A stretch of DNA of 64,000 bases from Phyllosticta citriasiana (GCA_038021145.1 JBBPHT010000008.1:62001-126000), one strand, 5' to 3'. Positions 33,261 through 45,328 are shown, counted from the stretch's first letter. Made by a program: numbers and translations. The notes: generated by a model from the sequence alone, not told the origin.

Positions 33261-33310
33261 ATCCATCCATCCATCCATCCATCCATCCATCCATCCATCC
33301 ATCCATCCAT
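33261..33310 (+). repeat. (ATCC)12 microsatellite
   Basis: Fifty bases of perfect ATCC repeat, preceded by imperfect copies from about 33252. It is complementary to the (ATGG)n tract 290 bp downstream. Confidence 0.95.
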
Positions 33311-33600
33311 CTCTCCAGCCTACCTACAAACATCGGATGCGAGCAAACGTACATCGACGCGCCATCCCCCCGAACGAAAACAAAGCCGAAAACTCAATAT
33401 ACCGTGCACCTCTGAATCCGGAAAGAAGAGGAAAAGAAAAAGTAAAATAAGTAGAGGGTATCGATACCAACAAAATGTTACAACAACAACAATAACAACA
33501 ACAACCACAAGTATCTTGCAGGCAGACTGACGACCAGCGAGCGCAGAGAAGGAGATGAGGGGAGTGAGTGATGGGCGGATAGGGCATGTTGCTTTCTTAG

Positions 33601-33645
33601 ATGGATGGATGGATGGATGGATGGATGGATGGATGGATGGATGGA
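33601..33645 (+). repeat. (ATGG)11 microsatellite
   Basis: Forty-five bases of perfect ATGG repeat. Reverse complement of the ATCC tract at 33261-33310. Confidence 0.95.
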
Positions 33646-34120
33646 CGGGAGCAAACAGACAAAGTAGGTACGCGGGATGGACAGAGGTCTAGACAGGCAA
33701 AAGAGAACTGAAGAGGCAGTGCTGTTCTACGGCGTGGGTGATTCCAAAACAACAGAGACAGCAGAGGGGACAGACAGAAAGGAGTAAGAAAAATGTTTAG
33801 AGTAAGAGATATCGAGCAACAGCCCCAAAAAGGGGGGGGAAAGAGGAAAAAAGAGGTAAAGAAAAGGCAAAAAAGGAAGCGAAGACACCCATGTCCTAAA
33901 GAGCAAGCATCCAAGCAAGCAGTCAGTCAGTCAGTCAGCATCCCATCCATCAATCAATCGTAACGACATTCGTAACGACGTCGCGCGTAAAAGTCCGAAC
34001 GAGGCAGCCAGCCAGCCAGCCGGCCTGCCATGGGAAAGAAAACACCTCTCTCACTGACTCCCTACACCCCACCCCTTATAACATGGGGCAGCAGCGCAAA
34101 TCCAAAAACTTTTCCCGGTC

Positions 34121-36830
34121 TCAAAAAACAGATCGATCATCACCGTCCGCATCCGTCCAACCAGCATCACTCACGCTGCCCTTGACGACGCCCACAAGCC
34201 GGCCGTCAACATCCTCGTACGTCGTTTCCGTACGCGCACCCATGCCCGCGCCTCTGATGCCGGCGTACGTCTTCTTTGGACCACGCGTGTATGCAAGCGG
34301 CGAAGGCGCCTCAACACCACCGCCACCACCAACAGCCTTGATGGTGCCAAAGCCGTTGCCGCGCAGCTTGGCGTAGTATGCCTCGCTGGCGTCCGGCTCC
34401 GGCGCCGCTTCTGACGACACGTCGCTGTACGTCTCCCAGTTCTCCGACGCACCCGTCTGCACGGTCGACGACGTGTTGCTGGTCTGGCGGCTCTCGGAGC
34501 GCGATGATTCGCGCTCAAGGAGGCTGCCGAGGTGCGAGTGCGAGTTGTGTTCGCGGTCGCTGCGGAGAGGGGGTGGTGCCATGGGATGGTGGTTGACGCT
34601 GAGCGTGCTGGTGTTGAAGGTGCTGCGGCTCATGGCCGAGTCGGGCCGCATGAAGGAGAGGTATGAGCGGGAGGAATCGTCGTATGGGTCCTCGGGCGCC
34701 ATGGAGCGCACGATGCTCGAGGACCGCTCCAGCTGGCTGAGATTCTCGGAATCAGGGGCAGGGGTGGAAAAGAGGTCCTTCATTTTGGGAGGGGGCGCAC
34801 GAGGAGGGCCCATGGTGTTGCTTTGAGGGCGGTTGGGGTTTCCCCGGATAGTGTCAGTGTCTTTGACCGGATGGTGTCGACGGTCAATCGAGTTGTTACC
34901 GTCACGCATGCTGCGCAGAGGGGCTCGACTGCTTGCCGTCTTGGTAGGGCTGCCGCTGCGCATGCTGCTGGTGGATTGTGCAAACGGATTATGGGCACGC
35001 GACATGCTGCTCATTCCGCTGTAGTCTGCTCTGCTGCTGCCAAAGTTGGCAGTGCTTTGGGAAAAGTTTGTGACTGGAGTTTTGGATCGTGATGGCGGGC
35101 CTTGGACGCTTCGTGCGCTTCCAGCGCGGGAAATTGTGCCGGTACGCTCATTGAGACCGCTCGCCGACTTGCTTTGCTTGTGCAAGGTGGGTCTCTGTGC
35201 AATCGACCCAGCGCCTGGAGTTTTTGAGCGTGCAGGTGCCTTGGCAGAGGCCGCCCCGATATCGTCGAGATATCTCTCTCCATGGACCAAGAACGGCCTG
35301 CCGTATTCGTCCTCCCAGTTCTCAAGCACTTGCTTCAATTCGGATTCCACCTTGGGCAGCTCTTTGGCGATTCTCTTTCTCATCTTTTCCTCCCTCAGCA
35401 GTTTTCCAGGGTCACGCCTCTCGCCCTTCTGGCCGCGCGCCATCAAACGAGAAGCATCCTGACTGGCAGCGTTGAGCTCGTCTCTTTCGTTGACCAAGGA
35501 ACGGTGGCGATCCACCAGTGTTAGCACGGGAGCACGTTGCTCCCTGAGGGCCTCCAGACGTTCAATCTCGGCTTCGTGTGCGGAAAGAAGCGCGTCGCTG
35601 TAGACATCTGGGTTGTGTTAGATTTGCAATCTGCACACTGAGCGTGGTACGCACCTGAGAATGCCGGCGTGAAATCGAGCATCTCCTCTTCGGAAAAGTA
35701 CAAGTTGTCCCACAGCTGCTGCAACCTGTCTCTGGCATCTTCCACAAAAAGATGAAGATTCTGGCGTTTGAGTTCGTTCAATCTGGAAAGCTCGTCCTCA
35801 TACTCGTTGATCGTGCGCAGTCCACATCCGCGGTTGTTGGCCAGAAAAGTCTTACGATCCGGCTCCTCCACTCCCAAGCGATCCCACAACCCTTCAATAT
35901 TTTTCCGCAGTTCGTTCAGACGACGCTCTCTTCCACGCTTTTCTTCCACTAGCTTGTCTTTCCTCATGCGCAGACGCTCAAGATCGTCGCTGTGTAGTCC
36001 CAGCTGCTCTGGGGCATCGCGCGAAAACTCGACAATGTTGCTATCCGTTTGTGCTTGGGGAGTGCCGAGCTCGGCCCAAAGCTGAATAATTTCCTGGGCG
36101 ATGGTCTGGACGACAGCCAACCGGCGCGTGTATTCTTCGTACACTCGGGAGAATTCCTGGTCAAGCGCCTCGATGTAGTTGGGAGAGACGTCGAAAGTGG
36201 GGGGTATCTTGGCGTTAGGAGAGGTGGGAGGGAGCTGAATTCGCAGAAATGAGGGTTCGAGATGCGACGCGTACGACTCGAGTGCTTGCGCAAGTTCTGT
36301 TCACGTTAGCGACGACTCTGATGCAGGCCGCGACACTTACTCTTGACTTGTTCGAAGCGCTCGCGATGGGCCTTTGAAATGGCCTTGTGTCGCTCCTTGA
36401 GGGTTTGCAGGCAGCGGCTGAGCGGGTAGGTAATTTTGATCTCGCTGTCCTCGGGGTCGCAGCTCTCGCGCGAGCTTCTGCCCTCAAGCGAGGCTTGGAG
36501 TTGCCTGATGGTCTTGATCAGGCGGCGGCATTCTTCTTCCGCTTCTTGCTTTTCTCTGTCCCACAACCGTCAACGCGATTCGAGCTGCAGTCATACGTGG
36601 GCCAACATACGAGGTTACAAGCTTGAGCTGATTTTGCAGGGTTTCGGAAAGAGCTGAAAAAAGCTGCAGCGCGCGTCAGAAAGCAAATTCTCCGACGACT
36701 TGCATCGACGACTACAAACCTCTGCTTCGCGCGCGTCGCGGTCGTGGTTGGAAACACCAATGTCATCGAACAGGCCGTGGAGCTGGCCAATGATGCTGGT
36801 GACCTGCTGCACAAGATAACTCGTGTCCAT
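34121..36830 (-). CDS. ASE1: Anaphase spindle elongation protein, MAP65/PRC1 family
   Basis: Five exons, 36830-36720, 36663-36611, 36555-36341, 36296-35655 and 35607-34121, give 835 residues; introns are 44-56 bp and one exon is only 53 nt. Ase1 crosslinks antiparallel microtubules in the spindle midzone. The N-terminal two thirds is coiled coil with family landmarks: LFSALSETLQNQLKLVTS, the segment LGLHSDDLERLRMRKDKLVEEK, WDRLGVEEPDR, then LWDNLYFSEEE and a YSDALLSAHEAEIERLE helix. LVDRHRSLVNERDEL and the FLVHGERYLDDI segment close the spectrin-like microtubule-binding part. The last 330 residues are Ser/Arg-rich and disordered with many S/T-P sites, fitting control by Cdk1. The reconstruction is supported because every intron restores an in-frame family motif. 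Confidence 0.9.
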
Positions 36831-37988
36831 CACTAGCGCCCTCAAGCCGACAGGCTCTCAGCAATCTCTCATGAAATGTCCCCGGCGTCGCGCGAATGAG
36901 GTCGAGGAATGCGGGGTCGGACGGGGGGTTTCGAGGTGCAGTGGCGAGGCGATGGTGGTTGGTTGGCGACGGAATCAGTGGTCGAGAGTCGCGAATGCGC
37001 AGTCGAGAGCGCGATGATGTATTGAGAGAAAGGAACGTTCAAGTGGTGGAGCCGGAGGTGGGCGGGTACGCTGCTGTACTTCAGATTGGTGCACGTCGAC
37101 GAGGTGGCCGGTGTTTACAGACTCGCTTCCGTCGCCCGAGCAACACCGCCCTCTCGCCCTCACGTCCCGCTGAAACACCTTCTCTCGACCCACCCCGCTC
37201 CCAATCATCGACTCCCATCTGCCGGAGCCTCCCTGTCAACACGGACGCATGTGGCCGCCCTGTGTCCTTGTTACCAGGCCCATACGCACCGCAATTGGAC
37301 CGTCAGCGCAGGGTCATGTTGACCGGCCCTCGCAAAACACCCCAAAACAAGCACCGTCTCTTCTGAGGCCGTCACACGGCAGCCGCATCGCATCATGCAC
37401 CGGGCCTGCTTCGCCATGGAGCACAAATAGCACATCTTGTACCACCACGGGTCACATCGCGGTCAAAATCACGTCGTTGCTACATATGCCTTGCAATTTT
37501 GAGTCCACGTCCGTCGTTCCTGCTTATTGTCTATCGGTAAACAGCCACCGAAAAGGGGAACCCTTCCCTAAGGTAATGAAAGGACAACCAAGATTGAAAG
37601 CAATCAGAACGCCGGGGATATGAGGTCACTGAACAACGTGACACCGCGAAAGGGAAGTTACATGACGGTGAATCTTTGGGGGGCTCATGGCGGTCATGAC
37701 AAAGGGGATGACTGGCTGAGACTTGGGGGTTGCGGGGGTTGGTGGTAGAAGGCAAGGGTGGGAACGGACACTTGTACGACGAATGGGGCAAGGCAAAGCA
37801 GAAAGTCCTTAAGTGTCCAATCGGCGCACGCGTCCTTGACTTGCCGCTCCAGAGACAGGGTCAAGGGCAGCAATGGCGTGACCTTGGTCGTGAGCGATGG
37901 TCGGCGACGGATCCGTCTCGACTGCTGGGTCGGGAGCATCCGCCGCTAAAGAGCTACCATGATGCTAAAAGCACTCCGGTCGGGCACC
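36831..37988. other. Intergenic between importin alpha 3' end and ASE1 promoter
   Basis: 1.16 kb separating two minus-strand genes. Short frames only; no RNA gene or notable repeat seen. Confidence 0.6.
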
Positions 37989-39919
37989 TCACATGTCCAT
38001 CGACTCGCCACCGTTGGCAAAGTTGAAGTTTTGCTGCTGCGGCTGGGCTCCGAAGCCGAACGTACCGTCCTGGCCCTGCTGGGGCGCAAGCTCGTTCATG
38101 TCGCCGGCCTCCTCCTCGTCCGAAAAGTACTTTTCGATAATGTTGTACGCCTTCATGTAAATCTCCTCGTTGGCGTTGTTCTGGCAGTCGTGAATCTTTT
38201 CCATGCCGCCGCACTCCTCAATGTACAGAGCAAAGCGGTTGATGGGCTCATTGTCCGCGCTGGCCTCCTTGTCCATCTCACCAACCTTGAGCACATTCTC
38301 CAAGCCGTCCAAGGCAACCTGGATGATCTTGTTGTCGGGGCAGGCAAGCAACTCGCAGAGCGGCTTGATGCAGCCCTGTTGCACAAGGTAGCGGATCTGA
38401 TCCGGCTTCTGCAGACCACCAGAGGTGGCGTTGGAGATTGCCCAGCAAGCTTCCTTACGGGTCTTGAAGTCGCCGTTCGAAAGAAGGTGGATGAGAGGAG
38501 GGATAATGTTGGCGTCAATCACGGCCTGAATCTGGGTGGGGTTGCCAGCGGTGATGTTGGAAATGGTCCAGCAAGCCTCCTTACGGATGCCATCCTTGGT
38601 CGAGCTCAACAGAGAAAGCAGGGCGGGGAGCGCGCCGCTGTTGATGATGACCTGCGTCTGAATGTCGTCACCGGTAACAATGTTTCCGACGGAGCGCAAG
38701 GCAGGAGTTTGGACCGAGGTGGAGGCGTGCATGAGGAGCTCCACGAGACGGCGAGGAATACCGGCTTCGATCACGGCCTGAATCTTGTCGTTCGAGCCGT
38801 CGGACAGGTAGGAAATGGCCCAGCACGCGTCGATGAGGACCTCGTCGTCAAGCGAGTAAATGAGCTTGGCAAGCACGGGAAGAGCGGGAGCAATCTGAAA
38901 AAGTCAGCCAAGAAGCAATGTGAGGTCACGCAACACAAACTCACAGTCTGCCAGTCGGGTTGAGGAGTCTTGCCACGGCAAAAGTTGCTTAAGGTCCAGG
39001 TGGCGTTGCGGAGCATGCTCAGCTTGCGGCTGTCACCGAGCAAGTTGAGCAGAGGGCGCAAAGCGCCGGCTTGAAGAACAAAGTCACGGCATGCCGGGCT
39101 GTCACCAGCAATGTTGCCCAGGGCCCAGACGGCCTGTTCTCTGACATCGGGCTCGTGGCTGGAGAGGAGTTCGACAAAGATGGGCACGGCGCCAGCCTCG
39201 ATGACGACCTGGGTCTGCTGAGCAGAGCCGGAGGCAATATTGGTAAGAGCCCAGGCAGCCTCGAATTGGACCAGAGTGTGAGGGGAGCGAAGGAACTCGA
39301 CGAATCTGCCAACAACTCCGGTCTCGATGACGCGCTCGATGGGCGGGTTGCGCTCCTTGGAAAGAAGCTTGCGGAATTTGGTGGTGGCGTGGATCTGCTC
39401 GTCAATCTGTTCGGAAAATACACCCTTCACCATCTGAGGGAGGTCCTCATTGAGCTGGCAAGAGTCAGCAAGATGCGCATCTCGAGAAAATCATGGTGCT
39501 TGGCGTGGCTCGTGCAAGAGACGATAAGGATAAGGGATGGCCAGTTCGCTCGGCAATCGTTGAACGGCCGTTCAGCGGCGTATTTGCCAAAACAAACAGA
39601 GGCGGTGGTGTTGAGGTGATGCGAAGGGCAAGCCAACGCCACCGTGCGGCGGTTTGGCGGAGCGTGGAGCTGGAGAACTTACCTGAGACTCAATGGTACC
39701 AGCCTCATCGTCGCTGTCGGGAGCAGCGCCCAGCGAAGCGCCAGGGCCGGCGCCATCGCGAGAGGCAATGCCACGGCGCTTCGCAAGGTTTTCTTCTCTC
39801 TTGGCCTTGCGGATCTCAACCTGCTGCTCCTCGCGGCGGCGACGAAGCTCGTCGGGCTTGAAGGTGTTCTTGGCCTTGAACGTCGTGCGACGATGCTCGG
39901 GGATGTAGCGCTCAGCCAT
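37989..39919 (-). CDS. SRP1: Importin subunit alpha (karyopherin alpha)
   Basis: Exons 39919-39683, 39454-38945 and 38894-37989 give 550 residues, the usual family length. Importin alpha binds classical nuclear localisation signals and hands cargo to importin beta. The N-terminal IBB domain is plain (MAERYIPEHRRTTFKAK, then LRRRREEQQVEIRKAKREE). Ten ARM repeats follow, with the NLS-groove pattern W-x3-N recurring (AAWALTNIASG, AVWALGNIAGD, ATWTLSNFCRG, ACWAISYLSDG, ACWTISNITAG, ACWAISNATSG). The C terminus is acidic (YFSDEEEAGD) and ends in a Gln/Asn/Gly-rich tail. The first intron, 228 bp, is the longest intron reconstructed in the window. Head-to-head with POT1. Confidence 0.95.
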
Positions 39920-40209
39920 GGCGTGGGTCAGCTCGCAGCTGCAGTCAGGCGGTTGCAGAGGTACGGTGGACGGGAGATGAGGGTAGCGGAGCGGAAGTGA
40001 GGTGGTGGGGAGAATCTGCACCAAGATAGGGCAGTGGGAGGATGAGGGCAGGATGAGAAGACGATGATGCGGGCGGAAAATAATGCGGGCAGCAGCAGTG
40101 CAGCCCTGCGCGAGGACTGGCCGCCGTTTCCAGCCTAGCGTCGCTGACTCATCCCTCCAGCGAGCCCTCCTGAAGTCACCACCCCTCGCGCGTCGCCCCG
40201 TCGCGGCCC
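39920..40209. promoter_or_regulatory. Shared 290-bp intergenic region, importin alpha/POT1
   Basis: The two divergent start codons are 290 bp apart (329 bp if POT1 starts at 40249). It contains GC-rich CGCG strings near the POT1 end. Confidence 0.6.
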
Positions 40210-42244
40210 ATGACGCGTCGACACGCCCTCAATGCTTTCACCACAGCAATGCCTCTGGCCACCTCCAAAGACCCGCCCCTGGGCTATATTACTGTCCAAC
40301 AGGCCCTGGACAAACCCGTTGGCGAAATTGTCAACATTATTGGCGTCGTCGTGGATATGATGCCTCCAATGAAGAACAGAGGCACAGGTACCTCATCCCG
40401 TAACCACACGTACCTCAGTCTTGACCCATGTCTGTAGATATGCAACTCACCTTTTTTGTGTGCGACAATTCAGTTGCACGGGACGTCCGCGCCGCCTTGA
40501 AGGTCAGGTGGTTCTGGAAGCCCAACATGCTGGCAAATCAGCCTCAAGTCCAGGATGTCGGAGACGTGGTAGTTCTCCAAAATGTCAGAATCCTGGAATT
40601 TGCCATGAACAAAACTGCAACATCAACTTTCTCAGCTGGTTGTATTGTCTTTCCTGAGAGAACGATTCCAGCGCCACACTTCAACGATGAATTCGCCAGT
40701 GGAGCCAAGCGTCTGCCTCATAGGTCTACATGCCGTGCAAGGGCACCGACTCCAGATGAGCAACTCTATGTCATAACTCTGCACCAACCGCCGCAGGCAA
40801 CTGGCCCACCAGAAATCACGCAGACATTGACATTCAATTCAACCACGCAATACAGGCACCCATTGCCTCCTCGACCACAGAACACAGTAGCATCAGCGCC
40901 CGCCCTTTCCTCCAACAAGGACAAGTTCGGATTGCTGAAAGACTGCAAAGAGATGAAATTCTATGATCTGGCTGTGGAAATTGTCAAAATATTCCCTGGG
41001 CAGATTGACAAGTGTGAGGTCTACGTCACAGACTACACCGAAAACCCTCTGCTATACGACTACGGCAAGGAAAAAGACGGCGTGGACGGCGACCCTTTCA
41101 ACTATCGGAATGGAAATCAGATCAAGTGGCAAGGCCCCATGGGCAAAAGGACGATGCAAGTCATGCTCTGGGAGCCGCACGCATCGGCGTGTTTTAGAAA
41201 CATCAACGAACACGACTTTGTGTTCTTGAGGAATGTCCATGTCAAACGCGACCGCAGCGGTGTAAAGCTCGAAGGCGCGCTCCATCAAGACTTCAAGTAT
41301 CAAGATCGGGTCGACATCATCAAGCCAAGGGTATTCGACGACCGCATGACGGAGCTCCAGAAGCGAAGAGATGAATACTGGGCTTCGGTGAGGACAGCGG
41401 AGGCGGACGAACCCAAAATGAACCGCAAGGAAAGGAAGAAAATGGAAAAAAATCTGAAGAGGAAGCAAGAGCAGGCAGAAGAGCAAAGGAAAAAGGAAGC
41501 CAAAGTCAACGACAACTCGGATGTAAAGGGAATTAGTGGCCACGGTAAGTGCTGTCTGCCACCCACACAGTCCCATCACTAACCACGCACCCACCTGCAG
41601 TCGTCACAGAGCGAGCGGTAACCACACCAACGCGACTCGCAGACATCCTTGACAACGCACATTACAGCCAAAAGACGCCATCGGGCGTCGCCTACCGGGC
41701 GCCCTTCATCAACGCCAAGTTCCGCACACAGGTCCGCGTCGTCGACTTCTATCCGGACAATCTCGAAGACTTTGCCCAGTCGCTCGACGATCCGGCATAC
41801 AACGACGTGCCACCAGACACGCAGTTGTCGGACCAATACCCCGAGCGGCGAGAGCCCCGATGGGAATGGGCCTTCTACCTGATGGTCGAAGATGCGCAGC
41901 AGCCGCCCAACAGCGACACGGAAAGCGCTGCGGCGGAGGAGCCCCCCGCGCGCATGGCCATTCTCGTGGCGGACAAGGATGCCGAGTACCTGCTCGACCT
42001 GAGCGCGGTGGACCTGCGCGCCGACGCCCACACACTCAACCAGCTGCGCGAGAAGCTGTTCGTGCTGTGGGGCAATCTGCAGGAACTCAAGGCCGAGGGG
42101 CTCGATCCGTGGGACAACGCTACGCGCAAGAAGCACGATTGTCTGCCGTTTGAGTGCTTCGTCAAGCAGTACGGCGTCGAGGATAAGTCGGAGCCGCTTG
42201 GTTATCGCAGGATGTTCCGCTTGTTTGGGACGAATATCAAGTGA
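40210..42244 (+). CDS. POT1: Protection of telomeres protein 1, single-strand telomere binding
   Basis: Exons 40210-40387, 40438-41544 and 41601-42244 give 642 residues. Pot1 caps the 3' G-rich overhang as part of the shelterin complex. OB-fold 1 starts at GYITVQQALDKPVGEIVNIIGVVVD and continues across the first intron through GTDMQLTFFVCDNS and WFWKPNMLANQPQVQDVGDVVVLQNVRI. OB-fold 2 is about 240-360 (FYDLAVEIVKIFPGQIDKCEVYVTDYTENPLLYDY; VMLWEPHA; FVFLRNVHVKRD). A basic Lys/Glu linker separates it from the C-terminal domain (NAKFRTQVRVVDFYP; CFVKQYGVED; YRRMFRLFGTNIK). An ATG at 40249 (MPLATSKDPP) fits the short N termini of family members better and is a likely alternative start. Confidence 0.88.
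40213..40218 (+). promoter_or_regulatory. ACGCGT (MCB-like) hexamer at the POT1 5' end
   Basis: An exact ACGCGT, the MluI cell-cycle box of yeasts, overlaps codons 2-3 of the longest POT1 frame. If translation begins at 40249 the site is in the leader or promoter. Function is inference. Confidence 0.3.
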
Positions 42245-43122
42245 GACGGGTAGGATGGAGGCTGCTCTTGTTTATCGGTATGGTATTTTGATCATTGGGA
42301 CTTTGGCGTCCTATCTCGTGGTTGGTCTGTCCTTTCCTGGAGGGAAACCTTGGGCGTTGGAGGGAACGACGGAACTGGGTCGGTGCATTTTTTGGCGTTC
42401 CGCTGCTTCGGACGGAAGGCTTTGGTATCTTCGAATAGACACATCGTTCACATGACAAGGATTCAGGCCATGTCTGAACAAGAAATAGAAGTACTGCGTG
42501 TAGGGAAGTGGAAGCCCAGAATTGGCATGCCCCTTGAAGAAAAGAGGCCATCATCTCTCTATTTAAATGGATATTTCACAACCTTCCACTCATCCAGGTT
42601 GCAGTACCCTCAAAGCGCGATGCTCGTCCTGGATAGTCCAAATCTACCTACCTTCTCTTCAGCAACTGACGAGCGAGCGGCAAGTCTGCCCCTTCGGGTT
42701 AGCTGTCCGCAACCATGACCAACCAACCACTGGGCCGATGCAACCTTTGCTGAGCAACCGCGCTGGCAGCGGCGCAGTGCTACACTGCGCTCTGTGTTGA
42801 CGATGACATTTCACCGAGTGAAGAAGAGTTTCCCGCAGAGAGGACCGGCATTGTTTTGTTGTGGGATCGCAAACCAACTCCACCGAGCTGCTCCGCAGGC
42901 AGACTGCAACACTGCTGACGAAGTGACCATGGAGCTCCTTGTTCACAAAGACACGCTCCATGGCTTGAGCTGAAGACGGGAAGGAGGAGGTGGAGGAGGA
43001 GAAGTATATAAAGAAAGCAAAGGCAGCATGAGAGAAAGATCCCCAAAACACCAGATCTCGACGCGTTTCACACTAAACAGTCCAGCCATCGCAAAAAAGA
43101 CAGACCCCAAAACACCGAAACC
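42245..43122. other. Intergenic, POT1 to reductase gene
   Basis: About 880 bp between two plus-strand genes. Contains a TATA-like element near the right end; no gene recognised. Confidence 0.6.
43004..43013 (+). promoter_or_regulatory. TATA box upstream of NmrA-like reductase
   Basis: GTATATAAAG about 110 bp before the start codon at 43123, preceded by a GGA-rich stretch. One of only a few clear TATA boxes in the window, consistent with a regulated gene. Confidence 0.5.
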
Positions 43123-44143
43123 ATGCCCACGCAGCCTCCTCACCCAACCTACCTCATAACCGGCGCAACGGGCGGCCTCGGCCACACCATCCTGCACACC
43201 CTCCTCTCCTCCTCCATTCCCCCCTCCCACATCACCGCAACGTCAACGCGCGCCAGCGCGGGCCCCGTCCTCGCCGCTCTCGGCGTGCGCTTCGCGCAGC
43301 TGGACTACGACGAGCCGGCGACGCTGGACGCGGCGTTTGCCGGGGTCGAGCGGCTGTTTTTCGTTAGTACGAACACGCTGGACAACGCGCGGCGGCGGCG
43401 GCAGCGTCGCAATGTGGTTGAGGCGGCGGAGAGGGCGCAGGTGGGGTTGGTTGTTTATTCGAGTTTGGCGGTTGGGGACGTGCGGGAGGATTTGGAGGGG
43501 GTAAGGTTGATGGGGGCGCATTTGGAGACGGAGAGCTTGTTGAGGGCGTATGCCAAGTCCAATTGAACGAATGAGTTGATTTTTGGATACTGTTATGACT
43601 GACAAGGCTCGCAGGTCCAAGCTGAAATGGATGGCTGTCCGTGAGGTAATCTACACCGACGCCTTCCCCGTCTCTTTCAATTGGTATCCGACGGACCCAA
43701 CGCAGACGCTGTACCTGCCCATTGACGGCGCGGCCTCGTTCGCGCTGCGCGACGAGCTGGGCGTAGCGACGGCGAAGCTGCTCATGCGCGGCGGATTCGA
43801 AAACGAAGTCGTTGCGCTAACGGGCCCGCGCGCTGTGCGTTTGTCTGAGATCGTCAATGCTATAAATGAGACGACTGGCAGACAGGTCAGGATTGAGTAT
43901 GTCGCGGATGAGGAGTATGTGAGGCGCAATGTGGAAAGTGATGAGGGCGGCAAAGGCGAGGACTTATATTGGAACTGGGTTACTTTGTTCCGGGCTTTCA
44001 GGGGCGGAAAGATGACAAATGTGAGTACGTTGATGGAGGAGTTGTCGGGGAGGAGGCCGAAGGACGGGTTGGAAGGAGTCAGGGGGTTGTTGATGAAGGA
44101 CAAGGACTACACTTGGCACCAGAACTTCGCGAGAAGCAAGTGA
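43123..44143 (+). CDS. NmrA-like NAD(P)-binding family protein (quinone-oxidoreductase-like)
   Basis: Exons 43123-43547 and 43615-44143 give 317 residues; intron 67 bp with a CTGAC branch point. The Rossmann nucleotide-binding motif is ITGATGGLG near residue 11. The family pattern continues with LDYDEPATLDAAFAGVERLFFVST, NVVEAAERAQVGLVVYSSLAVG, and, across the intron, LLRASKLKWMAVREVIYTDAFPV. This is the atypical SDR (NmrA/QOR2) layout; such proteins are NADPH-dependent reductases or redox sensors. The substrate cannot be predicted. The reading frame is continuous only if the intron is removed, since the first exon frame otherwise stops at 43566. It is preceded by a good TATA box. Confidence 0.82.
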
Positions 44144-44746
44144 TGCTCGCAGGCAGTGAAAAAGAACTGGAATAATGGCTTTTTAAGACTGAGTCTTGGT
44201 GTCAAAGATCATGGCGTGAACAACAAAAGGGGAAGCAAATAGGGAGCATTTGTACGCTTTGTAGCAGAAGTTGACGGCGAGCTTTCAAGCTAACAGGTAC
44301 CAGAGTACTCAAGAGCATTCAAGCCCAACGTACGGAAAAAGATTGACGAAACGGCCATGCTCCAAATCTAGGCATCAAACTTTTGTGAAATTTCCCATTC
44401 TTGTACCAGATGTGCCGTTTGACGCCTGAAAACAACCGAACCGACTTTTGTCGTGTAATTGCAATTGACCTGAGTTCCTGTTCGAGCTAGCCAGGACATG
44501 CAGGATATCGTCGCTCTTTGGGCATCATCCATCTACCGCACAGTATTTTGGCATGTTCTCTTCCGAGTGGTCGTTCCGTCATCCTCGTCATTGTGACGGG
44601 GTGGCACAAGCTTCCATTGCAGCTTGTAGCGGCAAGAAGTGGCGCCAATTTTTCGCGCCTGCAGAAAATCGACGATTGTGCGCACACCAGGTGCAGCAGC
44701 GAGTGGTGTCGAAATGAAGAAATTTTGAGCTTGTGGAGCTGTCGCT
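44144..44746. other. Intergenic between convergent genes
   Basis: About 600 bp of 3' flank shared by the reductase gene (plus) and ALB1 (minus). Nothing recognised. Confidence 0.6.
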
Positions 44747-45328
44747 TCATTCAACCTCGACGTCGCTCTCGTCTTGTGCTGGCGCATTGTGCTGTGAATG
44801 CGGGCGCTGTGCGACAGCCGCGATGGTAGCGGCGTTGACTGCAGCAAGACTCTCGCGGGGACCTGACGGAGCCTCCATGTCCACATCATCCGTGTTTCCA
44901 TGATTCAGCGCGGCAAAGGGATTTGATGGCCTCTTGTCGCCGTTCAGGCTTTCCCAGTCTTTTCGCCGGTCCTGGACCCTCTTGCCCCTCCTCTTGCTCT
45001 CCTCAACCTTCCTCTCATGCTTATCCATATTGGCGTCGGCCTTTTCCACGGCGCGCTCCTGACGCACACGCTGGTGGTGCGTCAGGCGCTTCTGCTTCTG
45101 TTTCTTGGAGACGCCGGCATTCTGGGCGGCAAGGACCGAGGTGGTGACTTTGGGGCGCGTAGGCTTGATGGTCGAGGCGTCGGTGAGGGCCAGAGACTTG
45201 TCGACAGGCTCCTCGGCGCGGCGGGCGGCGCGCGAGTGCTTGGAGACGTCTGTGGAAAATTAGGATCATATTTGTGGGGGGCATATCGGAGACTTGCCTT
45301 GTTTCTTTGCTTTTGCAGCCTTGGCCAT
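44747..45328 (-). CDS. ALB1: Ribosome biogenesis protein Alb1
   Basis: Exons 45328-45298 and 45249-44747 give 177 residues. Alb1 associates with Arx1 on pre-60S ribosomal particles. The N terminus MAKAAKAKKQDVSKHSRAARR carries the family hallmark HSRAARR; a Lys/Arg-rich middle (SKKQKQKRLTHHQRVRQERA) and an acidic end fit the family. The 48-bp intron uses a GC donor (GCAAGT), the accepted non-canonical GC-AG class; no GT donor restores the frame. An in-frame ATG lies 12 nt upstream (45340); the shorter start is chosen to match family N termini. Head-to-head with UBP1. Confidence 0.8.

Larger units (their letters stand above)
30654..34120. other. 3.5-kb gene-poor region with microsatellites
   Basis: Holds the promoter of the minus-strand 488-residue gene, then a long stretch without a credible gene: CCGG repeats (32166-32187), CAGC repeats (32264-32284), CTACCTAC runs (about 32970-33000), A17 (33091-33107), (ATCC)n (33261-33310), AAC repeats (33480-33505) and (GGAT)n (33601-33645). 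The right end is the 3' flank of ASE1. Confidence 0.6.
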
